Part shown: piece by piece, positions 29,425 through 41,243 of the stretch
How positions within the stretch are numbered: position 1 is the first letter of the stretch
How the letters are laid out: every line of letters begins with the position of its first letter
From: Blautia hydrogenotrophica DSM 10507
GTDB lineage: Bacteria; Bacillota; Clostridia; Lachnospirales; Lachnospiraceae
DNA length: 64,000 nucleotides
Reading direction: 5' to 3'
Assembly: GCF_034356035.1 (NCBI RefSeq)
Contig: NZ_CP136423.1
Location: forward strand, 1 to 64,000
Position numbers and translations under genes: made by a program
Notes under the pieces: model-generated
Database searches by the model: none
Seen by the model: only the letters and a program-made list of their open reading frames with translations
Told to the model about the DNA's origin: nothing

Positions 29425-29589
29425 TTATAGGAAAGAACTTTCACATATAAATGTGACAGGGTCTTTCCTATAAGTGAAAGAGATAATGTCAGAGGGAGCT
29501 TCTGACAGTTTAATCTCTATGGGAATGTAGAGAAAATTCTTTTATAAAGAGATTGAAAAAGGAAGAGGCGCAAGTCCTCTTTGTTTTAT
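29425..29589 (+). promoter_or_regulatory. multi-hairpin leader upstream of fumarase, candidate attenuator
   Basis: Hairpin 1 is TTATAGGAAAGA (29425-29436) with TCTTTCCTATAA (29462-29473), which encloses CACAT/ATGTG. Hairpin 2 is GTCAGA (29488) with TCTGAC (29501), extended by AGAGAT (29479) with ATCTCT (29513). ATCTCT can instead pair with a second AGAGAT (29548), and TCTCTA (29515) with TAGAGA (29528). A terminator-like AAGAGG/CCTCTT hairpin (29563-29581) with TGTTTTA ends 22 nt before the fumarase ATG. No known riboswitch class is recognised. Hairpin 1 may simply terminate the gyrA-lipoprotein transcript. Confidence 0.45.
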
Positions 29590-29602
29590 GAGGAGATAGA
29601 AA

Positions 29603-30445
29603 ATGAGGACAGTACAAGTTCAAGAAATCACAGAACAGATTAGAGAAATGTGTATTCTGGTAAATCATGAACTCTCACAGGATATGCAGGAAAAATTGGC
29701 AGAGGCGAAAAGCTGCGAGGAGTCTGTTTTGGGAAAGCAGATTTTGGAACAGCTGGAAGACAATCTGAAAATTGCGAAAGAGGACCGGATTCCTATCTGT
29801 CAGGATACGGGGATGGCAGTAATCTTTTTGGAAATTGGCCAAGATGTACACCTAGAAGGTGGAAATGTAGAAGAGGCTATAAATGAGGGAGTGCGACAGG
29901 GATATGTGCAGGGATATCTGAGAAAATCTGTGGTAAAAGACCCTCTGATCAGGGAAAATACGAAAGATAATACACCGGCAGTCATTCACTATTCCATTGT
30001 TCCGGGAGAACAAATAAAAATTACTCTTGCTCCAAAAGGATTTGGAAGCGAAAACATGAGCCGTGTCTTTATGCTGAAACCGGCAGATGGAATAGAAGGA
30101 GTGAAAAAGGCAATCTTACAAGCGGTAGACGATGCAGGACCGAATGCCTGTCCGCCGATGGTAGTCGGAGTAGGGATCGGTGGTACTTTTGAAAAGTGTG
30201 CGTTGATGGCAAAACAAGCGTTGACCAGACCGGCAAACGAAAGTTCCCCAATTCCTTACATAAGAGATTTGGAAAAAGAGATGCTGGAAAAAATCAATAG
30301 TTTGGGTATTGGGCCAGGTGGATTGGGAGGAACAGTGACAGCTTTTGCAGTCAATATCAATACCTATCCTACACATATCGCAGGGCTGCCAGTGGCAGTT
30401 AATATATGTTGTCATGTGAACAGACATATAGTAAGAACAATATAA
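29603..30445 (+). CDS. fumarate hydratase class I, alpha subunit
   Basis: This is the N-terminal subunit of the two-subunit, oxygen-sensitive class I fumarase, which interconverts fumarate and malate with a [4Fe-4S] cluster. Matching segments are PICQDTGMAVIFLEIG, VRQGYVQGYLRKSVV, APKGFGSENMS and GIGPGGLGGTVTAFAV. The length of 280 is typical of TtdA-like alpha subunits. Tartrate dehydratase is the main alternative. The beta subunit follows 13 nt downstream. Confidence 0.95.
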   Translation: MRTVQVQEITEQIREMCILVNHELSQDMQEKLAEAKSCEESVLGKQILEQLEDNLKIAKEDRIPICQDTGMAVIFLEIGQDVHLEGGNVEEAINEGVRQGYVQGYLRKSVVKDPLIRENTKDNTPAVIHYSIVPGEQIKITLAPKGFGSENMSRVFMLKPADGIEGVKKAILQAVDDAGPNACPPMVVGVGIGGTFEKCALMAKQALTRPANESSPIPYIRDLEKEMLEKINSLGIGPGGLGGTVTAFAVNINTYPTHIAGLPVAVNICCHVNRHIVRTI

Positions 30446-30458
30446 AAGGAGAAAAGGT

Positions 30459-31013
30459 ATGGAGAAACAGATATATCTGCCTTTAGAAACAGAAGTAATC
30501 GAAGAACTGCGAGCAGGTGATTATGTAAAATTAACTGGAACTATTTATACAGCGAGAGATGCTGCTCATAAGAGAATGTCAGAGACTTTGGATAGAGGAG
30601 ATGAACTTCCAATTAATATAGAAGGGACAATAATCTACTATATGGGACCTTCCCCGGCCAGAGAAGGCCGCCCTATTGGGTCAGCAGGTCCTACTACGGC
30701 CAGCCGGATGGACAAATACGCACCTAGACTGATGGATTTAGGAATGAGAGGTATGATTGGAAAAGGAAAAAGGACAGAAGAAGTCAAAAATGCGATTGTC
30801 AGGAATAAAGGAGTATATTTTGCAGCCGTAGGAGGAGCGGGAGCTCTGTTGTCAAAAAAAATTCTCTCATCTAAAATAGTGGCTTATGAAGATTTAGGTA
30901 CAGAAGCGATTCGCGAGTTAGAGGTAGAAGATTTTCCAGTTATTGTAGTGATTGATTCACAGGGAAATAATTTATATGAGACAGCGACGGAAGAATGGAG
31001 AAGACTGCCATGA
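30459..31013 (+). CDS. fumarate hydratase class I, beta subunit
   Basis: This is the C-terminal Fe-S hydro-lyase subunit. Marks are TGTIYTARDAAHKRM, the PSPAREGRPIGSAGPTTASRM substrate loop, and FAAVGGAGALLSKKI. The length of 184 is typical. With the alpha subunit it forms the active enzyme. Its stop overlaps the start of the acyltransferase gene (ATGA at 31010-31013). Confidence 0.95.
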   Translation: MEKQIYLPLETEVIEELRAGDYVKLTGTIYTARDAAHKRMSETLDRGDELPINIEGTIIYYMGPSPAREGRPIGSAGPTTASRMDKYAPRLMDLGMRGMIGKGKRTEEVKNAIVRNKGVYFAAVGGAGALLSKKILSSKIVAYEDLGTEAIRELEVEDFPVIVVIDSQGNNLYETATEEWRRLP

Positions 31014-31723
31014 AAAGAATATTGATGATGGTATTTCGAAACTTGATTTTTGTACCTTTTGGCTGGATAAGACTCTGCTATTATGCAAGTCATGTAGACA
31101 AATATACAGAAGAGCAAAGATATGCAATGTTGAAAAAAATTGTATACAGGGCCAATTGGGGAGGAAAAATTACGATTGACGCCCATGGGGTGGAGAATAT
31201 ACCGAAGGAAAAAGGATTTATTTTTTATCCAAATCATCAAGGATTATATGATGTATTGGCAATCATTGATGCGTGTCCAATACCGTTTGCAGTGGTTATG
31301 AAAAAAGAACTGCAAAATATCCAATTCTTAAAACAAGTGTTTGCATGTATGAAAGCATACGCTATGGACAGAGAAGATGTAAAACAGTCCATGCAGGTAA
31401 TTTTAAATGTCACAAAAGAAGTGAAACAAGGAAGAAATTTCCTCATTTTTGCTGAGGGAACTAGAAGCAGGCAGGGAAATAAGCTTTTAGATTTCAAAGG
31501 CGGTAGTTTTAAGGCGGCCACAAAGGCAAGATGCCCTATTGTACCTATAGCATTGGTGGATTCTTATAAGGCTTTTGATACAGGATCTGTGGAGAAAATG
31601 ACAGTACATATTCATTTTCTGCCTCCACTTACCTATGAGGAATATCGAGATATGAAAACCACCGAAATTGCAGATGAGGTGAAAAGGCGTATTGAAACTG
31701 CTATTTCGGAATATGAGAAATAG
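31010..31723 (+). CDS. plsC: 1-acyl-sn-glycerol-3-phosphate acyltransferase
   Basis: This PlsC-family membrane-associated enzyme adds the second acyl chain in phosphatidic acid synthesis. The catalytic HX4D motif is NHQGLYD and the phosphate-binding motif is FAEGTRSRQG. An N-terminal hydrophobic stretch (LMMVFRNLIFVPFGW) is probably membrane-facing. ATG 31010 overlaps the fumarase stop in ATGA form with GGAG upstream. ATG 30995 is a longer alternative. Confidence 0.93.
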   Translation: MKRILMMVFRNLIFVPFGWIRLCYYASHVDKYTEEQRYAMLKKIVYRANWGGKITIDAHGVENIPKEKGFIFYPNHQGLYDVLAIIDACPIPFAVVMKKELQNIQFLKQVFACMKAYAMDREDVKQSMQVILNVTKEVKQGRNFLIFAEGTRSRQGNKLLDFKGGSFKAATKARCPIVPIALVDSYKAFDTGSVEKMTVHIHFLPPLTYEEYRDMKTTEIADEVKRRIETAISEYEK

Positions 31724-31730
31724 AAAAAAT

Positions 31731-31904
31731 GTAACTATTCAGCCATAACAGCTCGGATTAACTGCTGTGCAGCTTATATCGCCGCATATGCGGCCAAATC
31801 CTCGCATATGACTAAGTGCCATATGCCTGATAAGAGACAAACTTCTCTGCAAGTAAGCTTGCTCCGGATTTTTGTTCTCATCAATCGCATGGCTGAATAG
31901 TTAC
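31731..31904. mobile_element. MITE-like 174-bp element, copy A
   Basis: The ends GTAACTATTCAGCCAT and ATGGCTGAATAGTTAC are perfect terminal inverted repeats. The flanks GAAAAAAT (31723-31730) and AAAAAAAT (31905-31912) match at 7 of 8, as expected for a decayed 8-bp target duplication. The sequence matches the reverse complement of 63182-63355 at roughly 85 percent over the same 174 bp. Inside are GCCGCATATGCGGC and a large hairpin near 31826-31890. No protein is encoded. It starts 7 nt after the plsC stop. Confidence 0.85.
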
Positions 31905-31933
31905 AAAAAAATATAAAAAATGGAAAAAAACCG

Positions 31934-31962
31934 TTGACAAGGCGGTTTTTTTTATATATAAT
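31934..31962 (+). promoter_or_regulatory. consensus sigma-A promoter for tRNA-Ser
   Basis: TTGACA (31934-31939), a 17-bp spacer and TATAAT (31957-31962) are a perfect match. The tRNA begins 61 nt later. The -35 is inside an ACCG...CGGT hairpin with T-run (31931-31950), which may end the upstream transcript. Confidence 0.9.
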
Positions 31963-32022
31963 TCAATATGCGCTTGTGATTGGCGCATAAAAAAATTGCA
32001 GATTTTATATAAATCAGGCATT

Positions 32023-32110
32023 GGAGAAGTACTCAAGTGGCTGAAGAGGCGCCCCTGCTAAGGGTGTAGGTCGTTTGCGCGGCGCGAGGGTTCAAATCCC
32101 TCCTTCTCCG
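32023..32110 (+). tRNA. tRNA-Ser(GCT)
   Basis: The acceptor arms GGAGAAG and CTTCTCC pair, the anticodon loop contains GCT, and the long variable arm is typical of serine tRNA. It is 88 nt with discriminator G and no encoded CCA. Confidence 0.97.
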
Positions 32111-32161
32111 TTCGTTATATTAATCAGTCAAAAGAAAGTCAAAAAAACTTGAAAAAAGTTC

Positions 32162-32190
32162 TTGACAGGAGAGGAAAGACATGGTAGTAT
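32162..32190 (+). promoter_or_regulatory. rRNA operon promoter P1
   Basis: TTGACA (32162-32167), 17 bp, TAGTAT (32185-32190), with an A-rich upstream tract (32130-32158). Confidence 0.85.
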
Positions 32191-32255
32191 AACAAAGCTG
32201 CTTCAAGCGAGGCGCCAGGAACTGACAAAAAAGTTTAAAAAAGCTAAAAAAGTTC

Positions 32256-32284
32256 TTGACAAACAGAAAGCGGTTTGGTAAGAT
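32256..32284 (+). promoter_or_regulatory. rRNA operon promoter P2
   Basis: TTGACA (32256-32261), 17 bp, TAAGAT (32279-32284), about 94 bp downstream of P1. Both promoters share the AGTTCTTGACA context, and P2 also has an A-rich upstream tract. Confidence 0.85.
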
Positions 32285-32444
32285 AATCAAGCTGACTCGC
32301 GAGAGGGAAGCAAAGAACCTTGATAACTGAACAGTAAAACACATAGAACTCGAAAATTCTTTACATTCAAGAACGGTTTGAACGAACCAAAAGCAGTAAT
32401 GAGGAATTAGGATAGCCAAGGGTTATCCTGAGACATCAAACACT

Positions 32445-33984
<1,540 letters not shown>

Positions 33985-34120
33985 AAAAGAGAAGGAGTAG
34001 AGGAGACATGTGTTTTACTGTTGAGGTATTAAGGGAGGAGGAAGTTCTTGCGCACAGGGGTGCGAAGAACAGCTTTCGTACTAAGTTCGGTGCGGAGCGC
34101 CTCACTAAGTACTCAATGCT

Positions 34121-34237
34121 TCTGGCGGCGATGCGTTTGGGGGAGACACCCGTACCCATCCCGAACACGACGGTTAAGACCCAGACGGCCGAGGGTACTG
34201 CACTGGAGACGGTGTGGGAGAGTAGGTGGCTGCCAGA
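34121..34237 (+). rRNA. rrf: 5S ribosomal RNA (between 16S and 23S)
   Basis: The terminal stem TCTGGCGGC (34121) and GCTGCCAGA (34229-34237) closes a 117-nt RNA. The 5S core is present: GAGACACCCGTACCCATCCC, GAACACGACGGTTAAG and GGTGTGGGAGAGTAGGT. Its place before the 23S gene is unusual. No complete 5S copy follows the 23S in this operon. Confidence 0.95.
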
Positions 34238-34574
34238 TTAAAAGAAAATAACAGTGGAAAGCTGTTGAGATAAAACGGCATGGTCGGAACCATGCAACCT
34301 ACATCAGCAGGGAAATGCTGTTCCAATAACTGGTTTTACCAGTGATGAAAGCAGAGAAGAGATTGTCTGTTTTCATGGCTGATAAAACATCAGTCAGGAT
34401 TGTACCTTGAAAATTGCATACATGAGAAATAAATCCTTGAAAAACGCCGTGTTGCCTGGTAGGGACGCATTCAATGGTGCACTTACTTAGGTAACGCGCA
34501 AGATAGGAAGACATCGATGATAAGTTATCATCAAGAGGAAAGAAGGCCAAGCTGTTAACGCTATAACAGCAGAT

Positions 34575-37455
<2,881 letters not shown>

Positions 37456-37478
37456 AATAGCCAGGAGAGGAAGAGAAG

Positions 37479-37497
37479 GCTTCTGGCAGCCAGATTT
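37479..37497 (+). pseudogene. possible 5S rRNA remnant after 23S
   Basis: GCTTCTGGCAGCCAGATTT joins what look like the two ends of the 5S gene at 34119-34240 (GCTTCTGGC at the start, GCCAGATT at the end) with the middle missing. It lies where 5S is normally encoded. A plain hairpin is the alternative. Confidence 0.35.
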
Positions 37498-37545
37498 CCA
37501 AGGAATCATGTATGCAGTTTTGAAGGTGCAATGCCTTTTAATTAA

Positions 37546-37619
37546 GGCCCAGTGGCTCAGTTGGTTAGAGCGCCGCCCTGTCACGGCGGAGGTCGAGAGT
37601 TCGAGTCTCTTCTGGGTCG
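37546..37619 (+). tRNA. tRNA-Asp(GTC)
   Basis: Acceptor arms GGCCCAG/CTGGGTC; anticodon GTC in CCTGTCACGG; T-arm GAGTTCGAGTCTC. First of seven tRNAs after 23S; CCA is not encoded. Confidence 0.97.
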
Positions 37620-37647
37620 TCCACATGATACTCATGTGTGTGCAAAT

Positions 37648-37720
37648 GGGATCTTAGCTCAGCTGGGAGAGCATCTGCCTTACAAGCAGAGGGTCATAGG
37701 TTCGAGCCCTATAGGTCCCA
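37648..37720 (+). tRNA. tRNA-Val(TAC)
   Basis: Acceptor arms GGGATCT/AGGTCCC (with wobble), anticodon TAC in GCCTTACAAGC, T-loop GGTTCGAGCCC. No CCA. Confidence 0.97.
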
Positions 37721-37733
37721 TTTAAATTTATAT

Positions 37734-37815
37734 GGATGGATTCCCGAGTGGCCAAAGGGGACAGACTGTAAATCTGCTGCAAATTGCTTCGGTGGTTCGA
37801 ATCCACCTCCATCCA
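37734..37815 (+). tRNA. tRNA-Tyr(GTA)
   Basis: Acceptor arms GGATGGA/TCCATCC, anticodon GTA in GACTGTAAATC, long variable arm as expected for bacterial tyrosine tRNA. No CCA. Confidence 0.97.
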
Positions 37816-37850
37816 TTTGCCATTAGGCCATAGGTCAATGTGCTTCATAT

Positions 37851-37923
37851 GCCGATGTGGCTCAATTGGCAGAGCAGCTGATTTGTAATCAGCAGGTTAT
37901 CGGTTCGAGTCCGATCATCGGCT
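37851..37923 (+). tRNA. tRNA-Thr(TGT)
   Basis: Acceptor arms GCCGATG/CATCGGC, anticodon TGT in CTGATTTGTAATCAG. No CCA. Confidence 0.97.
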
Positions 37924-37961
37924 TGAATGAAAAAAGTAACCATTATATGGTTTTATATTGT

Positions 37962-38035
37962 CGCGGGGTGGAGCAGTCTGGAAGCTCGTCGGGCTCATAA
38001 CCCGAAGGTCATAGGTTCAAATCCTGTCCCCGCTA
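37962..38035 (+). tRNA. initiator tRNA-Met(CAT)
   Basis: The three G-C pairs in the anticodon stem (GGGCTCATAACCC) and the unpaired 1-72 position (C and T) are initiator features. The sequence closely follows other bacterial fMet tRNAs. Confidence 0.97.
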
Positions 38036-38041
38036 TTTTGT

Positions 38042-38114
<73 letters not shown>

Positions 38115-38119
38115 CTTTT

Positions 38120-38192
38120 GGGGCATTAGCTCAGTCGGTAGAGCACTTGACTTTTAATCAAGTTGTCCGGGGTTCGAATCCCCGATGCCTCA
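38120..38192 (+). tRNA. tRNA-Lys(TTT)
   Basis: Acceptor arms GGGGCAT/ATGCCTC (one G-T), anticodon TTT in TTGACTTTTAATCAA. Last gene of the rRNA-tRNA operon. Confidence 0.97.
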
Positions 38193-38206
38193 TGAAAGAT
38201 AAATTT

Positions 38207-38235
38207 AGAATCTCAGTTTTTGAGATTCTTTTTTT
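38207..38235 (+). terminator. terminator of the rRNA-tRNA operon
   Basis: AGAATCTCA (38207-38215), loop GTTTT, TGAGATTCT (38221-38229), then six T residues. Confidence 0.92.
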
Positions 38236-38281
38236 GTGCAATAATCTCAGCAAATGACTGCCGTGTTCACATGAGCAGACA

Positions 38282-38521
38282 TTAAAAGTTAATCAATGCC
38301 AATTTCTCCTTCCTGGACAGCTGTTTGATCGAATATTCTCTTTTCATGGCTTCCTGACGTGTTAAAAAGGCCTCATAATAGACGAGAACGACAGGAGTGC
38401 GGTTTCGTGTGTATTTAGCGCCTTTTCTAGAATTATGGGCGTTTAGACGCTGTGAGAGATCGTTGGTCCAGCCTGTATAGAAAGTTCCATCCGAGCATTG
38501 GACAATGTAAGTGTAGTTCAT
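38282..38521 (-). CDS. GIY-YIG nuclease family protein (UPF0213)
   Basis: This small GIY-YIG domain protein of 79 residues has YTYIVQCSDGTFYTGWTNDLSQRL at the N-terminus, matching YxYxLxCxDgtlYtGyTxDlerRl. It also has the conserved HNSRKGAKYTR and VYYEAFLTRQEAMKREYSIK. The YhbQ/YazA group has an unknown role. In B. subtilis yazA sits between yabB and rsmI, whereas here it is about 14 kb away and alone. Confidence 0.93.
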   Translation of the reverse strand: MNYTYIVQCSDGTFYTGWTNDLSQRLNAHNSRKGAKYTRNRTPVVLVYYEAFLTRQEAMKREYSIKQLSRKEKLALINF

Positions 38522-38564
38522 ATTTATTCCTCTGACGGTAAAGATGCTGCGATATCTATGTAAA

Positions 38565-38600
38565 GGGATGCCGAATACCTGATGGCGGAGAAGGCATCCC
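38565..38600 (-). other. hairpin upstream of the GIY-YIG gene
   Basis: GGGATGCC (38565-38572) and GGCATCCC (38593-38600) are perfect arms around a 20-nt loop in the 300-bp gap between the GIY-YIG and SpoIIQ-like genes. It could be a leader hairpin for the GIY-YIG gene. The rest of the gap shows no gene. Confidence 0.45.
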
Positions 38601-38785
38601 AGTCTATCTGAAGCAATCGATGAAATAGTATATTTCCCATAAAGAACAAGTAAGAGTAGAGAAGTCGATTGCGGGCTTTCTTTGGTATCTTCTTTATTAT
38701 ACGTAAATTTTTCTGATATGTGAACGTATGATTTTAGATTTTTAAATTTAGGGAAAAGCGTAAGTGAGTGAACAGTAACAAATAT

Positions 38786-38812
38786 AAAAAAGGCCCAAAA
38801 CGGGCCTTTTTT
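38786..38812 (-). terminator. terminator of the spoIID-spoIIQ-like genes
   Basis: AAAAAAGGCCC and GGGCCTTTTTT flank AAAAC, a symmetrical hairpin able to work in both directions. It lies 11 nt past the SpoIIQ-like stop codon on the minus strand. Confidence 0.88.
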
Positions 38813-38823
38813 ATATATTGTCC

Positions 38824-39597
38824 TTAAGGAAGATAGGTAATGGGATCGATAGGTTGGTCATCTTTTGTCATAGCGAAGTAGAGACTGCTTCCTTCGATGC
38901 TGTAGTATTTACTTGGTTCAGCGATGTAACCTAATATGGTACCTTCTTTTACTGTTTGTCCTTCTTCTACTAGAAGATCTGTCAGTTGTCCGTATACAGA
39001 TTGATAGCCGTTACCCATATCCATGGTAAGAGTAGTACCGGTCTTAGCTGTGTCAGCAATTGAAGTGATCGTTCCGTTTGAGGCAGCCTTTACAGGTGCG
39101 CCGACTACGGCTTTTACTACAATTGCAGGATTTAGTTTGTACTGATCTAGAGTAGAAAAATAAGTAGTGTTTTCCATACTGTAATCCATCATCAGCTCTC
39201 CCTCAACTGGCCACTGCATCAGTGAGGCTTCTGTGAAATTTACCTGTGGAAGAACAGAAGCGGATGTGCTTTGTGTCTCTTCTTCAGAACTGGTTTCACT
39301 GTCCGGGTTATCTGTTGTCTCTTCTGTTTCAACAGGGGTTTCTTCCTCAGTCACACTTGGCTCAGAATCTTCATCACTGGTTTCTGCTGACTCCTCTAAG
39401 TTTGCCTGGACATCATTGGTATCTGCGTCCACGGAAGGTTCTTCTTCAGCCTCAGCCAATTCTTCGGTGTTCTCAGTCTCGGGAACGGCTTCTTTTGTCT
39501 GTGGTTTTGATTGAAATAGTGTAATACCCAACGCAATGATGGCAGCTAATAACACGCCATTGACAATAATTCTTGTGATGGTTCCTTTTTTCATCAT
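38824..39597 (-). CDS. SpoIIQ-like degenerate M23 (LytM) protein
   Basis: The N-terminal membrane anchor (about residues 8-27) is followed by an acidic Glu/Ser/Thr-rich stalk (35-115) and a LytM-like beta domain (about 135-257). Zinc ligands are missing. The usual HGNGY reads MGNGY, the HLHFE motif reads SLYFA, and the first HxxxD is absent. The domain is thus non-enzymatic, as in Bacillus SpoIIQ. With spoIID next door, the likely role is in the engulfment channel between forespore and mother cell. RBS AGGTGA lies 7 nt before ATG 39597. Confidence 0.85.
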   Translation of the reverse strand: MMKKGTITRIIVNGVLLAAIIALGITLFQSKPQTKEAVPETENTEELAEAEEEPSVDADTNDVQANLEESAETSDEDSEPSVTEEETPVETEETTDNPDSETSSEEETQSTSASVLPQVNFTEASLMQWPVEGELMMDYSMENTTYFSTLDQYKLNPAIVVKAVVGAPVKAASNGTITSIADTAKTGTTLTMDMGNGYQSVYGQLTDLLVEEGQTVKEGTILGYIAEPSKYYSIEGSSLYFAMTKDDQPIDPITYLP

Positions 39598-39715
39598 ATT
39601 CTTTTCACCTCTATCATCTTTTCTATAAAGATAGGGTTGCCAGAATCTGAGAGTCTATGCAATAGTTTTCAATTTATTTGAGAAAATATGCTTGTGTCAC
39701 TTATCATAAGATATC

Positions 39716-40546
39716 TTAAAAGTCAGTTGTAGTCAGCATAAGTGATGGAAAATACCAAAGCAGAATTTCATCGTAGGTACTGCCATCCTCTGCCATAATT
39801 TCGGCTCCATACTGGCTTAATCCGACACCATGTCCTTGACCTTTACATAGAAAACGCAGGTTGTCACCATTTTTTTGTATGGAAAAACAGCTGGATGCCA
39901 AACCGAATTCATGGCGAAAATACTCTCCGGAAAAAGTTGTGTCATCAGCATTGAGAGTGAGAACATAACCGGAAGAATCTGTTTTTTGTATTTCGAGTGA
40001 AGAAGGAAACTGTTGGGAGGCAATATCTTGAGTTGTAAAATAGTTGGGAGCTTCAAGGTCCTGTGAGCTGTCCACCGATTTTAGATAGGAAAACGCAGAA
40101 TTGTGGAAAACTTCCTCGCCGCTGCGGGTTTTTCCACAGCTGACTTCGTGATAAGGGGTTAGGCAAGGAGTATTTTCAAAAGTCAAAATCTGACCGGAGG
40201 TGCTCTCGGTGGCATTTTGATAAGAATCTGATATGAAAAAAATTCGATACCAAGATGGCGAGGACAAAATATCAGAAAATTGAGTTTTTAATATTTCTAA
40301 GAGAGATTTTCCCTGGGATTGTTGATAGTTTAGATTCGAGCGGGCTATAACTGCCTGGGTTTTGAGAGCTTCTGAGGATTTATTATCGTCAATCTGTAGG
40401 CTTAGAAGATAGGGAAGAAATTTTTCTGCTTTGGCAGGTTGGAGGAGAGTACAAGCCTGTGCTCCGTGAAAAACGAAGGTACAGAGGAAAGGAAAGAACA
40501 GCAGGATAAAAAAGGAAGACAAAAAAATAGAAAGACGTGTTCTCAT
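39716..40546 (-). CDS. spoIID: stage II sporulation protein D
   Basis: SpoIID is a membrane-anchored lytic transglycosylase acting in forespore engulfment. From ATG 40546 the protein starts MRTRLSIFLSSFFILLFFPFLC, a signal anchor. It contains LKTQAVIARSNL, CGKTRSGEEVF and the C-terminal GQGHGVGLSQYGAEIMA signature. The open frame runs upstream to 40702, but that stretch overlaps the lrp gene and precedes the anchor, so 276 residues are annotated. spoIIQ-like follows 118 nt later. Confidence 0.92.
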   Translation of the reverse strand: MRTRLSIFLSSFFILLFFPFLCTFVFHGAQACTLLQPAKAEKFLPYLLSLQIDDNKSSEALKTQAVIARSNLNYQQSQGKSLLEILKTQFSDILSSPSWYRIFFISDSYQNATESTSGQILTFENTPCLTPYHEVSCGKTRSGEEVFHNSAFSYLKSVDSSQDLEAPNYFTTQDIASQQFPSSLEIQKTDSSGYVLTLNADDTTFSGEYFRHEFGLASSCFSIQKNGDNLRFLCKGQGHGVGLSQYGAEIMAEDGSTYDEILLWYFPSLMLTTTDF

Positions 40547-40616
40547 ATCTGACCGCCGATAAGTTGTTCTCTTAATTAGAGTATGTGAGATGTTATGAGG
40601 ATATACACGAACTGTA

Positions 40617-40650
40617 CCTAAAAAGAGCCTGCGATTAGAGTCGCAGGCCC
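40617..40650 (-). terminator. terminator of the lrp-family gene
   Basis: On the minus strand GCCTGCGA and TCGCAGGC pair around CTCTAA (40627-40648), followed by TCTTTTTAGG. It overlaps the last codons of the lrp gene. Confidence 0.8.
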
Positions 40651-41093
40651 TTGACATCTTTAATTCGAGATAAAATAATATGGGTTTGAATACGGATGGC
40701 ACCCTCTAGAGAATCAATTTCTTTGCGAATAAAATGGTCAAGTTCGTCTTGACTAGCTGCGACCGCATGAATGTGGAGGCAGCAATTGCCGCTCATTCTG
40801 TAGATCTGAGTGACTGTGTCGTTGTATTTTAGTTTGTCGATAATGGCATTCAGGTATTTTGGCTGTGTCTCAATCTCAAAATAACAGGAGACTGCTCCGC
40901 TGATTTTTTGAGGATTGATGATAGTTGTGTATTCTTCGATAATTCCTTTTTTTTCAAGGGCGTCAATACGACTTTTTACAGCGACTCTGGAAAGACCAAT
41001 GATGTCACCGATTTCTGAATAGGAATATCTTGCGTTTTTGGTCAACAGCGAAAGTATTTGCTGATCGAAAGAATCCAGATTGTCTAAGTACAT
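40635..41093 (-). CDS. Lrp/AsnC family transcriptional regulator
   Basis: The HTH at residues 1-60 (LDSFDQQILSLLTKNARYSYSEIGDIIGLSRVAVKSRIDALEKKG) and the C-terminal RAM ligand-binding domain identify the family. The length of 152 is normal. Such regulators sense amino acids or related effectors. It is divergent from a MATE exporter with a shared 150-bp promoter region, suggesting that gene is a target. Its own extended -10 (TGCTATAAT) is at 41131-41139 on the minus strand. Confidence 0.93.
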   Translation of the reverse strand: MYLDNLDSFDQQILSLLTKNARYSYSEIGDIIGLSRVAVKSRIDALEKKGIIEEYTTIINPQKISGAVSCYFEIETQPKYLNAIIDKLKYNDTVTQIYRMSGNCCLHIHAVAASQDELDHFIRKEIDSLEGAIRIQTHIILSRIKDVKGLRL

Positions 41094-41170
41094 AGAGCTT
41101 CTCCTTTTTTGTTTAATATATTTTTGTTATATTATAGCACAGATCATATAAAACGAAAAGTAAGTAATAA

Positions 41171-41206
41171 TTGACGATATGAATAAAATTTGATATTATT
41201 TTATTC
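41171..41206 (+). promoter_or_regulatory. MATE promoter overlapped by a palindromic operator
   Basis: TTGACG (41171-41176), 17 bp, and TGA followed by TATTAT (41194-41199) form an extended -10 promoter. GAATAAAAT (41181-41189) and ATTTTATTC (41198-41206) form a perfect 9-bp inverted repeat centred on the -10. This is a good candidate for the binding site of the divergent Lrp-family protein. Confidence 0.7.
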
Positions 41207-41243
41207 ATAAAGAATGATATTAATTTCGAAAGGAAAATAAACT

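Noticed and set aside
40547..40702. N-terminal extension of SpoIID to 40702
   Set aside because: It overlaps the lrp gene and its terminator, and the membrane anchor begins at 40546.
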